A stretch of DNA of 64,000 nucleotides from Paracidovorax avenae (GTDB taxonomy: Bacteria > Pseudomonadota > Gammaproteobacteria > Burkholderiales > Burkholderiaceae_C). Below the pieces are notes generated by a model. The model was not told where the DNA came from. It saw only the letters and a list, made by a program, of their open reading frames with translations, and did no database searches. Below, piece after piece: positions 53,800-61,311 of this stretch. The stretch's first letter is position 1; the number at the start of each line of letters is the position of its first letter. The stretch lies in NCBI RefSeq assembly GCF_040892545.1, contig NZ_CP156079.1, positions 4,623,501-4,687,500 on the forward strand. The letters are read 5' to 3'. The position numbers and the translations under genes are program-made.

Positions 53800-54516
53800 C
53801 TAGCTGTTCAACCCCCGCGGCACCACCGACAGGGACCGGCGGAAAGCCTCCCGCAGCCGGTACACCTGCGCCGGCCGGTGCGCGGCGCCGGACTCCATCA
53901 GCCCGTCCACCGGCTCCAGCATGCCCAGCTCGTCGATCTTGCGGCGGAAGCTCACCTTGTTCACCGGCTCCCCCAGCACCGCCTCGTACACCGCCTGCAG
54001 TTGCGGCAGCGTCATGCGCTCCCCGCAGAAATACACCGGCAGCGACGAATACTGGCTCTTGGACCGCACCCGCGCCACCGCCAGCGCCACCATGTCCGCA
54101 TGGTCGAAGGCCAGCGCCGGCAGCGCGCCCACGGGCGCCGCCTGCAGCCGCTCGCTGTCGTCCGGCAACAGCTCCGCCGGCACCAGCGCGCAATAGACGA
54201 TGGAGACGGACCAGCCGCGCGGATCGCGCTGCGCCCCGGAATAGGTCGCCAGCTGCTCCAGGTAGGGGCTGGCGATGCCCGTCTTCTCGCGCAGCACGCG
54301 GGCCGCCGCGTCCCATGCCGTCGCATCCTCCTGCGCGTGGATGAAACCGCCCGGCAGCGCCCAGCCGCCCGCGTGCGGCCCATCGGCCCGCCGCAGCAGC
54401 ACGGCGTGCAGCACACCGCCCTTCAGCGTCAGCAGCACCACGTCCACCGTGCAGAGAATGGCGGGAAAGCCGGGGTCCGGAACAACGGAAGAAGAAGCGG
54501 GATCAGGCGCGGCCAT
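53800..54516 (-). CDS. NrtR-like Nudix-family regulator with degenerate Nudix box
   Basis: 238 residues from ATG 54516. N-terminal Nudix domain: CTVDVVLLTLKGGVLHAVLLRR, then the box GFIHAQEDATAWDAAARVLREKTG. In a catalytic box (G-x5-E-x7-RE-U-x-EE-x-GU) the RE is here AR and the first E of EE is R, so hydrolysis is doubtful. YLEQLATYSGAQRDPRGWSVSIVY is typical of NrtR-type proteins, and the C-terminal winged helix has MTLPQLQAVYEAVLGEPVNKVSFRRKI. NrtR proteins repress NAD-related genes and sense ADP-ribose. The divergent neighbour is a periplasmic nucleotidase. Confidence 0.75.
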   Translation of the reverse strand: MAAPDPASSSVVPDPGFPAILCTVDVVLLTLKGGVLHAVLLRRADGPHAGGWALPGGFIHAQEDATAWDAAARVLREKTGIASPYLEQLATYSGAQRDPRGWSVSIVYCALVPAELLPDDSERLQAAPVGALPALAFDHADMVALAVARVRSKSQYSSLPVYFCGERMTLPQLQAVYEAVLGEPVNKVSFRRKIDELGMLEPVDGLMESGAAHRPAQVYRLREAFRRSLSVVPRGLNS

Positions 54517-54592
54517 GGATGGACAAAAAGGAAGGGATCGCAACAGACCCGGAGTGTGCCTCCAATCACTTTCCCGGCCCTCCCCCATTCAT

Positions 54593-54637
54593 CGTTCTGT
54601 CACGCCGCGCCGCAAGCATGCGGGCTCTTGTCACAAG
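54593..54637. promoter_or_regulatory. Candidate operator: two TGTCAC half-sites and a CTTGT-C-ACAAG palindrome
   Basis: CTTGT (54627-54631), C, ACAAG (54633-54637) is a perfect 5-bp palindrome just before the AAGGAG ribosome site of the nucleotidase gene. Its core TGTCAC (54629-54634) occurs again at 54598-54603, 31 bp away. The region is shared with the divergent NrtR-like gene. Binding by that protein is only a suggestion. Confidence 0.35.
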
Positions 54638-54653
54638 CAGTAAGGAGAACGCC

Positions 54654-56609
54654 ATGATGGCCAATGTGGGAAAACACAAGGAGAACACGCAGGGCCGCGT
54701 CCTGGGGCACCGTGTCCTGACGCGGAGCGCGGCGTTGGCCGCGGCAGCCCTGGTGGCGGCCTGCGGCGGCGGATCGGGTGGTGGCGGCGTCTTCCAGGGC
54801 GAGCCGATGGAACTCACCATCCTGCACATCAACGACCACCACTCCACGCTGGAATCCAGGTCCAGGACCCTGCAGCTCTCCACGGGCGGCTCCGCGCCCG
54901 CCACCGTGGCCGTGGATGCCGGCGGCTTCCCGCGCGTCACCGCCGCCATGGAGGAACTCTCGAAGCGCTCGGCCAACGTGCTCAAGCTGCATGCGGGCGA
55001 CGCCCTGACCGGCACCCTGTACTTCAACCGCGCCGGTGCCGACGGCGAGGCCGATGCGGCGATGATGAACACCGTCTGCTTCGATGCCTTCACCCTCGGC
55101 AACCACGAATTCGACAAGGGCGACACCGGCCTCAAGAACTTCCTGGACCTGCTGCGCAAAGGTAGCTGCAAGACGCCGGCCCTGAGCGCCAACGTGCGCT
55201 TCGGCGCCAGCTCCGCGCTCAACGCCGCCAAGGCCCCGGACGCCGTCCAGGCCTCCACCATCGTCGAGCGCGGCGGCCAGAAGATCGGCATCGTCGGCCT
55301 CACCATCGCCGGCAAGACCAAGGCCTCCTCCAGCCCTGACCCGGACACCACCTTCGAGGACGAAGCCACCGCCGCCCAGCGCGAGATCGACCGCCTGCGC
55401 GGCCAGGGCATCAACAAGATCGTGCTCATGAGCCACATCGGCTACGACGCCGACCGCCAGATCGTGCCCAAGCTTTCCGGCGTGGACGTGGTGGTGGGTG
55501 CCGATTCGCACACCCTGCTCGGCCCCGACGCGCTCAAGGCCACCGGCGTGGGCACGCCCGGCGGCGCTTACCCGACGCGCACCACCGACAAGGACGGCCG
55601 CACCGTCTGCATCGTCCAGGCCTGGGAATACGCCCAGGTGGTGGGCGAGCTGAAGGTGAACTTCGACGCCGACGGCAACGTCACCCAGTGCGCCGGCACC
55701 CCGCACGTGCTGATCGGCGACAACTTCACCCTCGGCGGCAAGGCCCCGACGGAGGCGGAAGCGAAAGCCCTGCAGGCCAGCGTGGCCGCCACCGGCTTCC
55801 TGCGCGTGACGCAGCCCTCCGCGGCGGCCACCGCCACCCTGCAGCCCTTCAAGGACCGCGTGTCCGTCTTCAACCGCACCCAGGTCGCCGTGGCGCCCGA
55901 AGAGCTGTGCTCCCGCCGCGTGCCCGGCGGCGCCGGCTCCACCGACTACAGCCGCTCCAGCGCCGCCTGCAACGCCGAAGGCAGCGTGAGCGCACGCGGT
56001 GGCGACATCCAGCAACTCGTCGCCCAGGCCTACCTCGACATGGCCAACGCCCGCTACGGCGGCGCCGACATCTCGCTGCAAAGCGGCGGCGGCGTGCGCA
56101 TCCCCCTGCAGGGCACCGTCTCGGCCGCCCAGGTCATCCAGGTATTGCCCTTCGGCAACATGCTTTTCCGCCTGGACGTGACCGGCACGGAAGTGAAGGC
56201 CATGCTGGAAGACGGCATGGAAGCCGTCTTCGGCACCGGCGGCTCCACCGGCCCCTACCCCTACACCGGTGGCCTGCGCTTCGACGTGAACGCCGCAGCC
56301 GCGGCGGGGCAGCGCGTCTCCGGCATCGAGGTGCGCAACGCCGCCTCGGGCGCGTGGGAGCCGCTGAATGCGACCAAGACGTACAAGCTGTTCGTGCTGA
56401 GCTTCAACGCCACGGGCGGGGATGGGTACAAGACGCTGGCGGCCGTGCCTGCCGCGCGGAGGCTGGACATCGGGGTGCTGGATGCGGATGTGTTTTTCAG
56501 CTACATCGAAAAGCAGGGGAAGGATGGGGCGACCGGGTTGCCCACGCTCAAGCGGTTGCCGCGGGACCTGTACAGCACGAAGACGTTCCAGGGGCTTGGC
56601 GCAAAGTAA
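54654..56609 (+). CDS. Exported metallophosphatase / 5'-nucleotidase (UshA family), probable lipoprotein
   Basis: 651 residues; AAGGAG ends 6 bases before ATG 54654. The leader has a lipobox LVAAC near residues 33-37 followed by a Gly/Ser linker. The metallophosphatase domain shows LTILHINDHHSTLE, KLHAGDALTGTLYFN, FTLGNHEFDKG and VLMSHIGYDADR with VVVGADSHTLLG. The C-terminal nucleotidase domain includes ADISLQSGGGVRIPLQGTV and VLPFGNMLFRLDVTG. It should release nucleosides or nucleobases-linked sugars from external nucleotides or NAD. Its neighbour is the NrtR-like regulator. Confidence 0.92.
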   Translation: MMANVGKHKENTQGRVLGHRVLTRSAALAAAALVAACGGGSGGGGVFQGEPMELTILHINDHHSTLESRSRTLQLSTGGSAPATVAVDAGGFPRVTAAMEELSKRSANVLKLHAGDALTGTLYFNRAGADGEADAAMMNTVCFDAFTLGNHEFDKGDTGLKNFLDLLRKGSCKTPALSANVRFGASSALNAAKAPDAVQASTIVERGGQKIGIVGLTIAGKTKASSSPDPDTTFEDEATAAQREIDRLRGQGINKIVLMSHIGYDADRQIVPKLSGVDVVVGADSHTLLGPDALKATGVGTPGGAYPTRTTDKDGRTVCIVQAWEYAQVVGELKVNFDADGNVTQCAGTPHVLIGDNFTLGGKAPTEAEAKALQASVAATGFLRVTQPSAAATATLQPFKDRVSVFNRTQVAVAPEELCSRRVPGGAGSTDYSRSSAACNAEGSVSARGGDIQQLVAQAYLDMANARYGGADISLQSGGGVRIPLQGTVSAAQVIQVLPFGNMLFRLDVTGTEVKAMLEDGMEAVFGTGGSTGPYPYTGGLRFDVNAAAAAGQRVSGIEVRNAASGAWEPLNATKTYKLFVLSFNATGGDGYKTLAAVPAARRLDIGVLDADVFFSYIEKQGKDGATGLPTLKRLPRDLYSTKTFQGLGAK

Positions 56610-56629
56610 GAGGAGCACCGGGACGGAAG

Positions 56630-57562
56630 CTACGGATCACCGTTTTTTGAAGCGTCACCACCGAAGCAATACCGCAAGAACGCCTCGCCCCCCGCCCCCA
56701 GCGTCCGCTCCCGGTGCGTCACCACCGCCAGCGTGCGCGTCGCGCGGGGCAGCGCGGTCGGCAGTTCCAGCAGGTCGCCGCGGGCCAGGGCCGAGGCCAC
56801 GCTGTGGCGGGGCAGCAGCGACAGCGTGTCCCCCGCGGCCACCAGGGCCTTGACCGCTTCGGGCGTTCCCAGCTCGAAATCGATCCGCACCTGCCCCAAC
56901 TGCGCCAGCAGCCAGCGGTCGGCGGCCTCGCGGGTGCCGGAGCCGCGCTCGCGCAGGGCCCAGCGGGCGCCGCGCAGGGCAGCCCGGGTGGCCGACGGCT
57001 TCTGCGCGAGGGAATGGCCCGGCGCCGCCACGATCACCATCTCGTCGGCCATCCACTCACGCACCACCAGGTCGGCATGCGTCTGCGGCCCTTCGATGAA
57101 GCCGATGTCGGCGTCGAAGGCCGCCACGGCGGCCAGCACCCCGGTGGTGTTCGCGATCTGCAGTTGCACCGCGCTCTGGGGGTGCGACACCTTCCAGCGG
57201 GCCAGCAGGGGCGGCAGGATGTGTTCTCCGATGGTCATGCTGGCGGCCACCCGCAGGGGCGCGGCATGCCGGCCCTGGAAGAGGTGCTCCAGTTCACCGG
57301 CCGCTTCCACCAGGAACGCGGCCCGGGGCAGGAAGGCGCGGCCGTGCTCGTTGAGCACCAGGCGGCGCCCCACGCGGTCGAACAACGCCGCGCCCAGCAG
57401 CGACTCCAGTTCCACCAGCGCGCTGCTGGCAGCCGATTGCGAGCGGGCGATGCGCTCCGCGGCAGCCCGCGTGGAGCCGTCGTGCGCGGTCGCCAGGAAC
57501 ACTTCCAGGTGCCGCAGCGTCATGCGCAGCCGGTCCGGCCATTGACCTGATTTTTGGTTCAT
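56630..57562 (-). CDS. LysR-family regulator (YeiE/CysB-like context)
   Basis: 310 residues. Winged helix-turn-helix at the start (LRHLEVFLATAHDGSTRAAAERIARSQSAASSALVELESLL), then a substrate-binding domain with RVAASMTIGEHILPPLL and a terminal SLLPRHSVASALARGDLLEL. It is divergent from yeiH across 55 bp, the usual LysR layout, and probably controls yeiH. In E. coli YeiE responds to sulfite; the same ligand is possible here. Confidence 0.9.
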   Translation of the reverse strand: MNQKSGQWPDRLRMTLRHLEVFLATAHDGSTRAAAERIARSQSAASSALVELESLLGAALFDRVGRRLVLNEHGRAFLPRAAFLVEAAGELEHLFQGRHAAPLRVAASMTIGEHILPPLLARWKVSHPQSAVQLQIANTTGVLAAVAAFDADIGFIEGPQTHADLVVREWMADEMVIVAAPGHSLAQKPSATRAALRGARWALRERGSGTREAADRWLLAQLGQVRIDFELGTPEAVKALVAAGDTLSLLPRHSVASALARGDLLELPTALPRATRTLAVVTHRERTLGAGGEAFLRYCFGGDASKNGDP

Positions 57563-57590
57563 GGTGATCTGAATTATCTGTTTTTTGCTT

Positions 57591-57605
57591 TATGCGAAAA
57601 ACATA
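57591..57605. promoter_or_regulatory. Inverted repeat in the LysR-yeiH intergenic region
   Basis: TATG (57591-57594), seven bases, CATA (57602-57605), an interrupted dyad in the AT-rich 55-bp gap. It resembles a LysR-type operator, although the T-to-A spacing is 13 rather than the classical 11. A CATATG lies next to it (57602-57607). Confidence 0.4.
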
Positions 57606-57617
57606 TGCTCATACGCC

Positions 57618-58661
57618 ATGAAGACATATGGCACGCCCTCCGGTTTCTTCCCCCGCTGGCGCTGGTCCGGGCTCGGCCCCGCGACGGCCCGGGCGGCCGC
57701 TCTGTGGCCCGGCCTGCTGGTGTGTGCGGTCATCGCGCTCGCGGCCACGTTCATCGCGGAGCACCAGGGCGGCCCGCAGCTGCTCTACGCCCTGCTGATC
57801 GGGCTGGCCTGCAATTTCCTGGCCGGCGTGCCGCGGGTGGCGGCGGGGGTGGCGGCCTGCGCCCGCACGGGGCTGCGCTGCGGCGTCGCACTGCTCGGCG
57901 CCCGCATCACGGTGGGCCAGGTGGCCAGCCTGGGGGCGGCCACCGGCATCGGCATCGCCTGCTCGGTGGTGGCGACCATTCTTTTCGGGGTGTTCCTGGC
58001 CACCGTCATGCAGCGCCCGCGCGAAGAAGGCGTGATCTCCGGCTGCTCCGTCGGCATCTGCGGCGCCTCGGCCGCGCTCGCGGTGGCGGCCGCCCTGCCC
58101 CCCACGAAAGAGAACGAGCGCTTCACCCTGCTCGCCGTGGTCGGTGTCACGCTGCTGTCCACCGTCGCCATGGTGGTGTATCCGCTGCTGCTCAGCGCCG
58201 TGCACGCCTCGCCCCGGGCGGCTGGCATCTTCCTGGGCGGCACCATCCACGACATCGCCCAGGTGGTGGCCGCCGGGCTGATCCTCGGCCCCCAGGCGGG
58301 CGAGACCGCCACCATCGTGAAGCTCTTCCGCGTGGCGATGCTGGTGCCCATCGTGGCCACCATCGCCCTGATCTACCGCGGCCGCCCGGGCGCGCCGGTG
58401 GGCTCGCGCATCCCGGCCGTTCCGCCGTTCCTGCTGTGGTTCCTGTTCTTCGTGGCGCTCACGTCCCTGGGCGTGATCGGCCCCGCCACCACGGCGGTAG
58501 CCGACGAGACCTCGCGCTGGCTGCTGGTCGCGGCGATCGGCGCCGCGGGCATCAAGACGCACTTCTCCGACCTGCTGCAGCTCGGCTGGCGGCCCGTCGT
58601 GCTGCTGCTCGGCGAGACGGTGTTCATCGCGCTGGCCGTCTTCGTGTGGTCGATGGCGTGA
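57618..58661 (+). CDS. yeiH: YeiH family putative sulfate exporter
   Basis: 347 residues with about ten membrane helices, from ATG 57618. Family signatures include LLYALLIGLACNFLAGVPRVAAGVAACARTGLRCGVALLGARIT, SGCSVGICGASAALAVAAALPP and GGTIHDIAQVVAAGLILG, with GAAGIKTHFSDLLQLGWRPVVLL at the end. The family (PF03601) is called sulfate exporter by annotation; experimental support is limited. It is regulated presumably by the divergent LysR protein. Confidence 0.9.
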   Translation: MKTYGTPSGFFPRWRWSGLGPATARAAALWPGLLVCAVIALAATFIAEHQGGPQLLYALLIGLACNFLAGVPRVAAGVAACARTGLRCGVALLGARITVGQVASLGAATGIGIACSVVATILFGVFLATVMQRPREEGVISGCSVGICGASAALAVAAALPPTKENERFTLLAVVGVTLLSTVAMVVYPLLLSAVHASPRAAGIFLGGTIHDIAQVVAAGLILGPQAGETATIVKLFRVAMLVPIVATIALIYRGRPGAPVGSRIPAVPPFLLWFLFFVALTSLGVIGPATTAVADETSRWLLVAAIGAAGIKTHFSDLLQLGWRPVVLLLGETVFIALAVFVWSMA

Positions 58662-58680
58662 GGCGCGCTTCTGGCCGCCG

Positions 58681-59091
58681 CTAGCGCAGGTAGTCGCCCT
58701 CGGCCTCGGGCTGGTGCTGTATGCCCGCCACGGTCGCCTCGCAGGCCTCGCCGCGCGGCGTGCACCACCGCGCGGTCTGCCCGACGCGCAGGCCCAGCAG
58801 GCTGCTGCCCACCGGCGACAGCACCGAGACGAAACCCGCCGCGAGATCGGCATCCCGCGGGTAGCAGATCGTCAGCACCTGGCGGGCGCCGGTCGCGGTG
58901 TCCACGAGTTCCACCCGCGAGTACATGGTGACCACGTCCGCTTCCACGGTCCGGGAACTGGTGACGTCCGCGTTCTCCAGCAGGTCCGCCAGGGACGGGG
59001 GGGCGGGCTGCTGGCTCGCGAGGCGCGACAGGCGCGCGAAATCGAGATCGGTGAGCACGCGCTCGCCGTGAACCTGAACCGCTGCATGCAT
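58681..59091 (-). CDS. rnk: Rnk-type nucleoside diphosphate kinase regulator (GreA/GreB C-terminal fold)
   Basis: 136 residues from ATG 59091. ERVLTDLDFARLSRLAS opens a short helical region, then ADLLENADVTSSRTVEADVVTMYSRVELVD and the FKBP-like GreA/GreB C-terminal domain with LTICYPRDADLAAGFVSVLSPVGSSLLGLRVGQTARW. No N-terminal Gre coiled-coil. Rnk proteins bind RNA polymerase near the secondary channel. It is separated from its upstream neighbour by a long non-coding stretch. Confidence 0.9.
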   Translation of the reverse strand: MHAAVQVHGERVLTDLDFARLSRLASQQPAPPSLADLLENADVTSSRTVEADVVTMYSRVELVDTATGARQVLTICYPRDADLAAGFVSVLSPVGSSLLGLRVGQTARWCTPRGEACEATVAGIQHQPEAEGDYLR

Positions 59092-59452
59092 GGGAAGGCA
59101 CTCCATCGTGGGGTGCGGCGGCCCGCTGCCATCCAGCGCAAAAGGGGCAGCCGCGTTCGTTCGCGCAAGGCAGGAGCCCGGCGGCGGAGGGTTGCGCAGA
59201 AGAACGGTGAAGAGGGGAAGGGAGCGGGCCGCCGGGCTCAGGAATGTGCAGGCAGGAGCGGGCGGCGCATCCGCCTGGCGGCCGCTCGCGCGCCGGCCGC
59301 TGCGTGCAGCAGTGCGGCCAGGGTGGCGAAGGCGCAAGCCAGGGAGGTCATGGGCGCCAGTGTAGGCACGATCCGGTCCGCTGGCACCCAAGCCCCCATG
59401 CGCCGTGCCAGTATCCAGGGGTTCGCCGGCGCAGCATGCAGTACCGGCCGGT
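59092..59452. other. 361-bp stretch between the PHB esterase and rnk genes
   Basis: No recognised gene. On the minus strand there is one small open frame (59238-59351) described separately, and an upstream ribosome-like GGAG near the rnk start. A short inverted pair GCCCGGCGGCGG / CCGCCGGGC (59178-59236) lies between the two, which could end transcription of the upstream frame. Confidence 0.5.
59238..59351 (-). CDS. Possible small peptide, low support
   Basis: 37 codons from ATG 59351, starting TSLACAFATLAALLHAAAG (one hydrophobic helix) and ending in a basic tail ARAAARRMRRPLLPAHS. A -10-like TACACT lies 11 bases before the ATG, in a position often seen in this group of bacteria. No Shine-Dalgarno sequence. 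It could also be the start of a decayed gene. Treat as tentative. Confidence 0.25.
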   Translation of the reverse strand: MTSLACAFATLAALLHAAAGARAAARRMRRPLLPAHS

Positions 59453-60634
59453 TCAGCGTGCGGCGCGCGGGTGGGCAAGGAAGAAGCGCAGCATCTCCGC
59501 GCTCGCATCCACGCCCGACGGGTCCGTGTAGCTGCCGCTGGCGCTGCCGCCCGACCAGGCGTGGCCGGCGCCGTGCAGTTGCCAGTATTCGAGCGAATCG
59601 AGGCCGGCGGCGTCCGTGTAGACGGTGCGCGTATGCCGCGCGCCGCGGCCGGACTGGCCCCGGGTCACACGCGGGGCGGCGCCTGCGCCGGAAGCCGCGC
59701 CCTGCCCCGAACCGCCGCGCAGCGCCGCCACCAGCGACTCCGCGTTGCGGACATGGACGGTGCTGTCTGCATCGCCGTGGAACACGATGGTGGGGAGTGC
59801 CGTGCTGCGCGCCCCTGCAGTGGCCCCTGGCGCAGGCCCCGGGCCGCTGCGCATCGCCGACAGCGCGGAGGCGACATCCGCCGCGCAGCCGTATGGCAGG
59901 CCGGAATGCACGCCCACGGCAGCGAACACGTCCGGATAGCAATGCCCGACCACATCCGCCATCGCGCCGCCAGCGGACAGGCCCGCGACGTATACCCGCT
60001 GCGGATCCACCCGGTGCGCGGTGGCGATGGAGCGCGCGAGGGCGGCGATCACCGCCGGCTCCCCGCGCCCGCGCTGCTGGTGCTGCGGTTTGAACCAGTT
60101 CCAGCATTTCTGGGCATTGGCGCGCTGCGTCTGCTCCGGATAGAGGACTACCACGCCGAGCTCCCGCGCGAGCGCGTTCATGCGCGTGCCTGCCGCGAAA
60201 TCCTCCGCATGCTGGGTGCAGCCGTGCAGCATGACCACCATGGGCCGCGGTGCACCGTCGCCCGGCACTTCCGGCGGAAGGTAGAGGCGGTAGGCCAGCG
60301 TGCGGTTCTGGTGGCTGAAACTACCGGATTGCCATTGTTCGCCGCTGCCCTGGAGGGGCGCAGTGCTCCCGGGCCGGCGCGCCTCGCGGGCCTCACCTGC
60401 CGTGTTCGGATCGTGCACCTCGCGGACCAGTCCATCGAGCACCCTGGGGTCCGCCGCCGGGCCCGCGGCACCGCGGAATACCGGAGCCGGTCCCGCAGCC
60501 GACACGGCAGCCGCCTGTGCGTGTGCGGCCGCCCCGCGCAACGCGCGCTGGATGGCCTCGGTGGCTTCGCCGAGCCGGCCGCCGCGCGTGGAACGCGCGG
60601 CATCGGCCATCAGTCGCTGGAAGAGTGGGTTCAC
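59453..60634 (-). CDS. PHB depolymerase family esterase (LpqC type)
   Basis: 393 residues from GTG 60634, chosen because homologous proteins begin NPLFQRLMADA. After a helical N-terminal part (STRGGRLGEATEAIQRAL), the esterase domain shows the oxyanion region MVVMLHGCTQHAEDFAAGTRMN, lipase box AGLSAGGAMADV, and late His in HGAGHAWSGG. IVFHGDADSTVH carries the Asp. No signal peptide, so it acts on intracellular polyester or other esters; the depolymerase name is by family. Its stop is followed by the 361-bp gap. Confidence 0.88.
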   Translation of the reverse strand: MNPLFQRLMADAARSTRGGRLGEATEAIQRALRGAAAHAQAAAVSAAGPAPVFRGAAGPAADPRVLDGLVREVHDPNTAGEAREARRPGSTAPLQGSGEQWQSGSFSHQNRTLAYRLYLPPEVPGDGAPRPMVVMLHGCTQHAEDFAAGTRMNALARELGVVVLYPEQTQRANAQKCWNWFKPQHQQRGRGEPAVIAALARSIATAHRVDPQRVYVAGLSAGGAMADVVGHCYPDVFAAVGVHSGLPYGCAADVASALSAMRSGPGPAPGATAGARSTALPTIVFHGDADSTVHVRNAESLVAALRGGSGQGAASGAGAAPRVTRGQSGRGARHTRTVYTDAAGLDSLEYWQLHGAGHAWSGGSASGSYTDPSGVDASAEMLRFFLAHPRAAR

Positions 60635-60666
60635 GGAATGCTTTCGTAGGGGGGGTTTCGTGGGGG

Positions 60667-61089
60667 TCAATGGATGCGTCCGGCCAGCGCGGTCTTCACG
60701 GCGCTGCTGGCCTGCAGCGCACCGAGCACGGTGAGGGAATCGATGGTGGCCAGCGCCAGTTCCGGCGTGACGTCGGGGTCGATCGTGGCAAGGCCGAGCA
60801 CGCGGATCTGCAGCCGCTGGCCCGCAGCGCGCGCGGCCTCCAGATCCGCTGCCGAGAAGCGCTGCAGGCCCAGGACCAGCATCTTGCGCGCCACCACCTG
60901 CCGCAGCGCGTCGGCGTGTACCGCGAGCTGGTTGCGTATCGCCGTGCGGATGAAGTCCGTGCGGTTGCCGTAGAAGCTCTCGGCCACCAGCAGGTCGATG
61001 TGGCCGAGGTCAACGTATCCGAGGTTGATGGTGATCTTTTCGGAATCCCCGACCTTGGGCGGGCGCTGGGCAGTTGGGAGCGAAGTCAT
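60667..61089 (-). CDS. CopG-like DNA-binding regulator, probably leaderless
   Basis: 140 residues from ATG 61089. EKITINLGYVDLGHIDLLVAESFYGNRTDFIRTAIRNQL is a ribbon-helix-helix pattern (beta strand, two helices) as in CopG-family regulators. A C-terminal extension (VARKMLVLGLQRFSAADLEAAR) is shared with homologues found next to polyhydroxybutyrate esterases. Its stop (60667) lies 32 bases before the esterase GTG, so the two are likely cotranscribed. The promoter places the transcript start at or near the A of the ATG. Confidence 0.82.
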   Translation of the reverse strand: MTSLPTAQRPPKVGDSEKITINLGYVDLGHIDLLVAESFYGNRTDFIRTAIRNQLAVHADALRQVVARKMLVLGLQRFSAADLEAARAAGQRLQIRVLGLATIDPDVTPELALATIDSLTVLGALQASSAVKTALAGRIH

Positions 61090-61094
61090 GCGCC

Positions 61095-61123
61095 ATCCTA
61101 TTACCATCCACATGGATGGTCAA
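61095..61123 (-). promoter_or_regulatory. Promoter with internal operator for the CopG-like gene
   Basis: On the minus strand: -35 TTGACC (61123-61118), 17 bases, -10 TAGGAT (61100-61095), then only 5 bases to ATG 61089, so transcripts should be leaderless or nearly so. Between the boxes lies a perfect inverted repeat CCATCCA-CA-TGGATGG (61104-61119). Extra half-sites occur at 61093-61098 (CCATCC), 61124-61129 (TGGATG) and 61139-61144. The layout suggests autoregulation by the CopG-like protein. Confidence 0.75.
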
Positions 61124-61311
61124 TGGATGTTTTGGTACCCATCCTGGACGGTGAACAGCACCGCGGTGATCGCGGCCCCTTCCATAGGGTTGACAGGCCC
61201 CAGGGCACGGGCACGGCCTGACCGAAACAGGATCGTCGAGGCCCGGGCGCAGGTCCGACAATCCAGCGTTCCCGCCACCGGCGAACATCCGCACGTTTTC
61301 AGGAGACCCCC

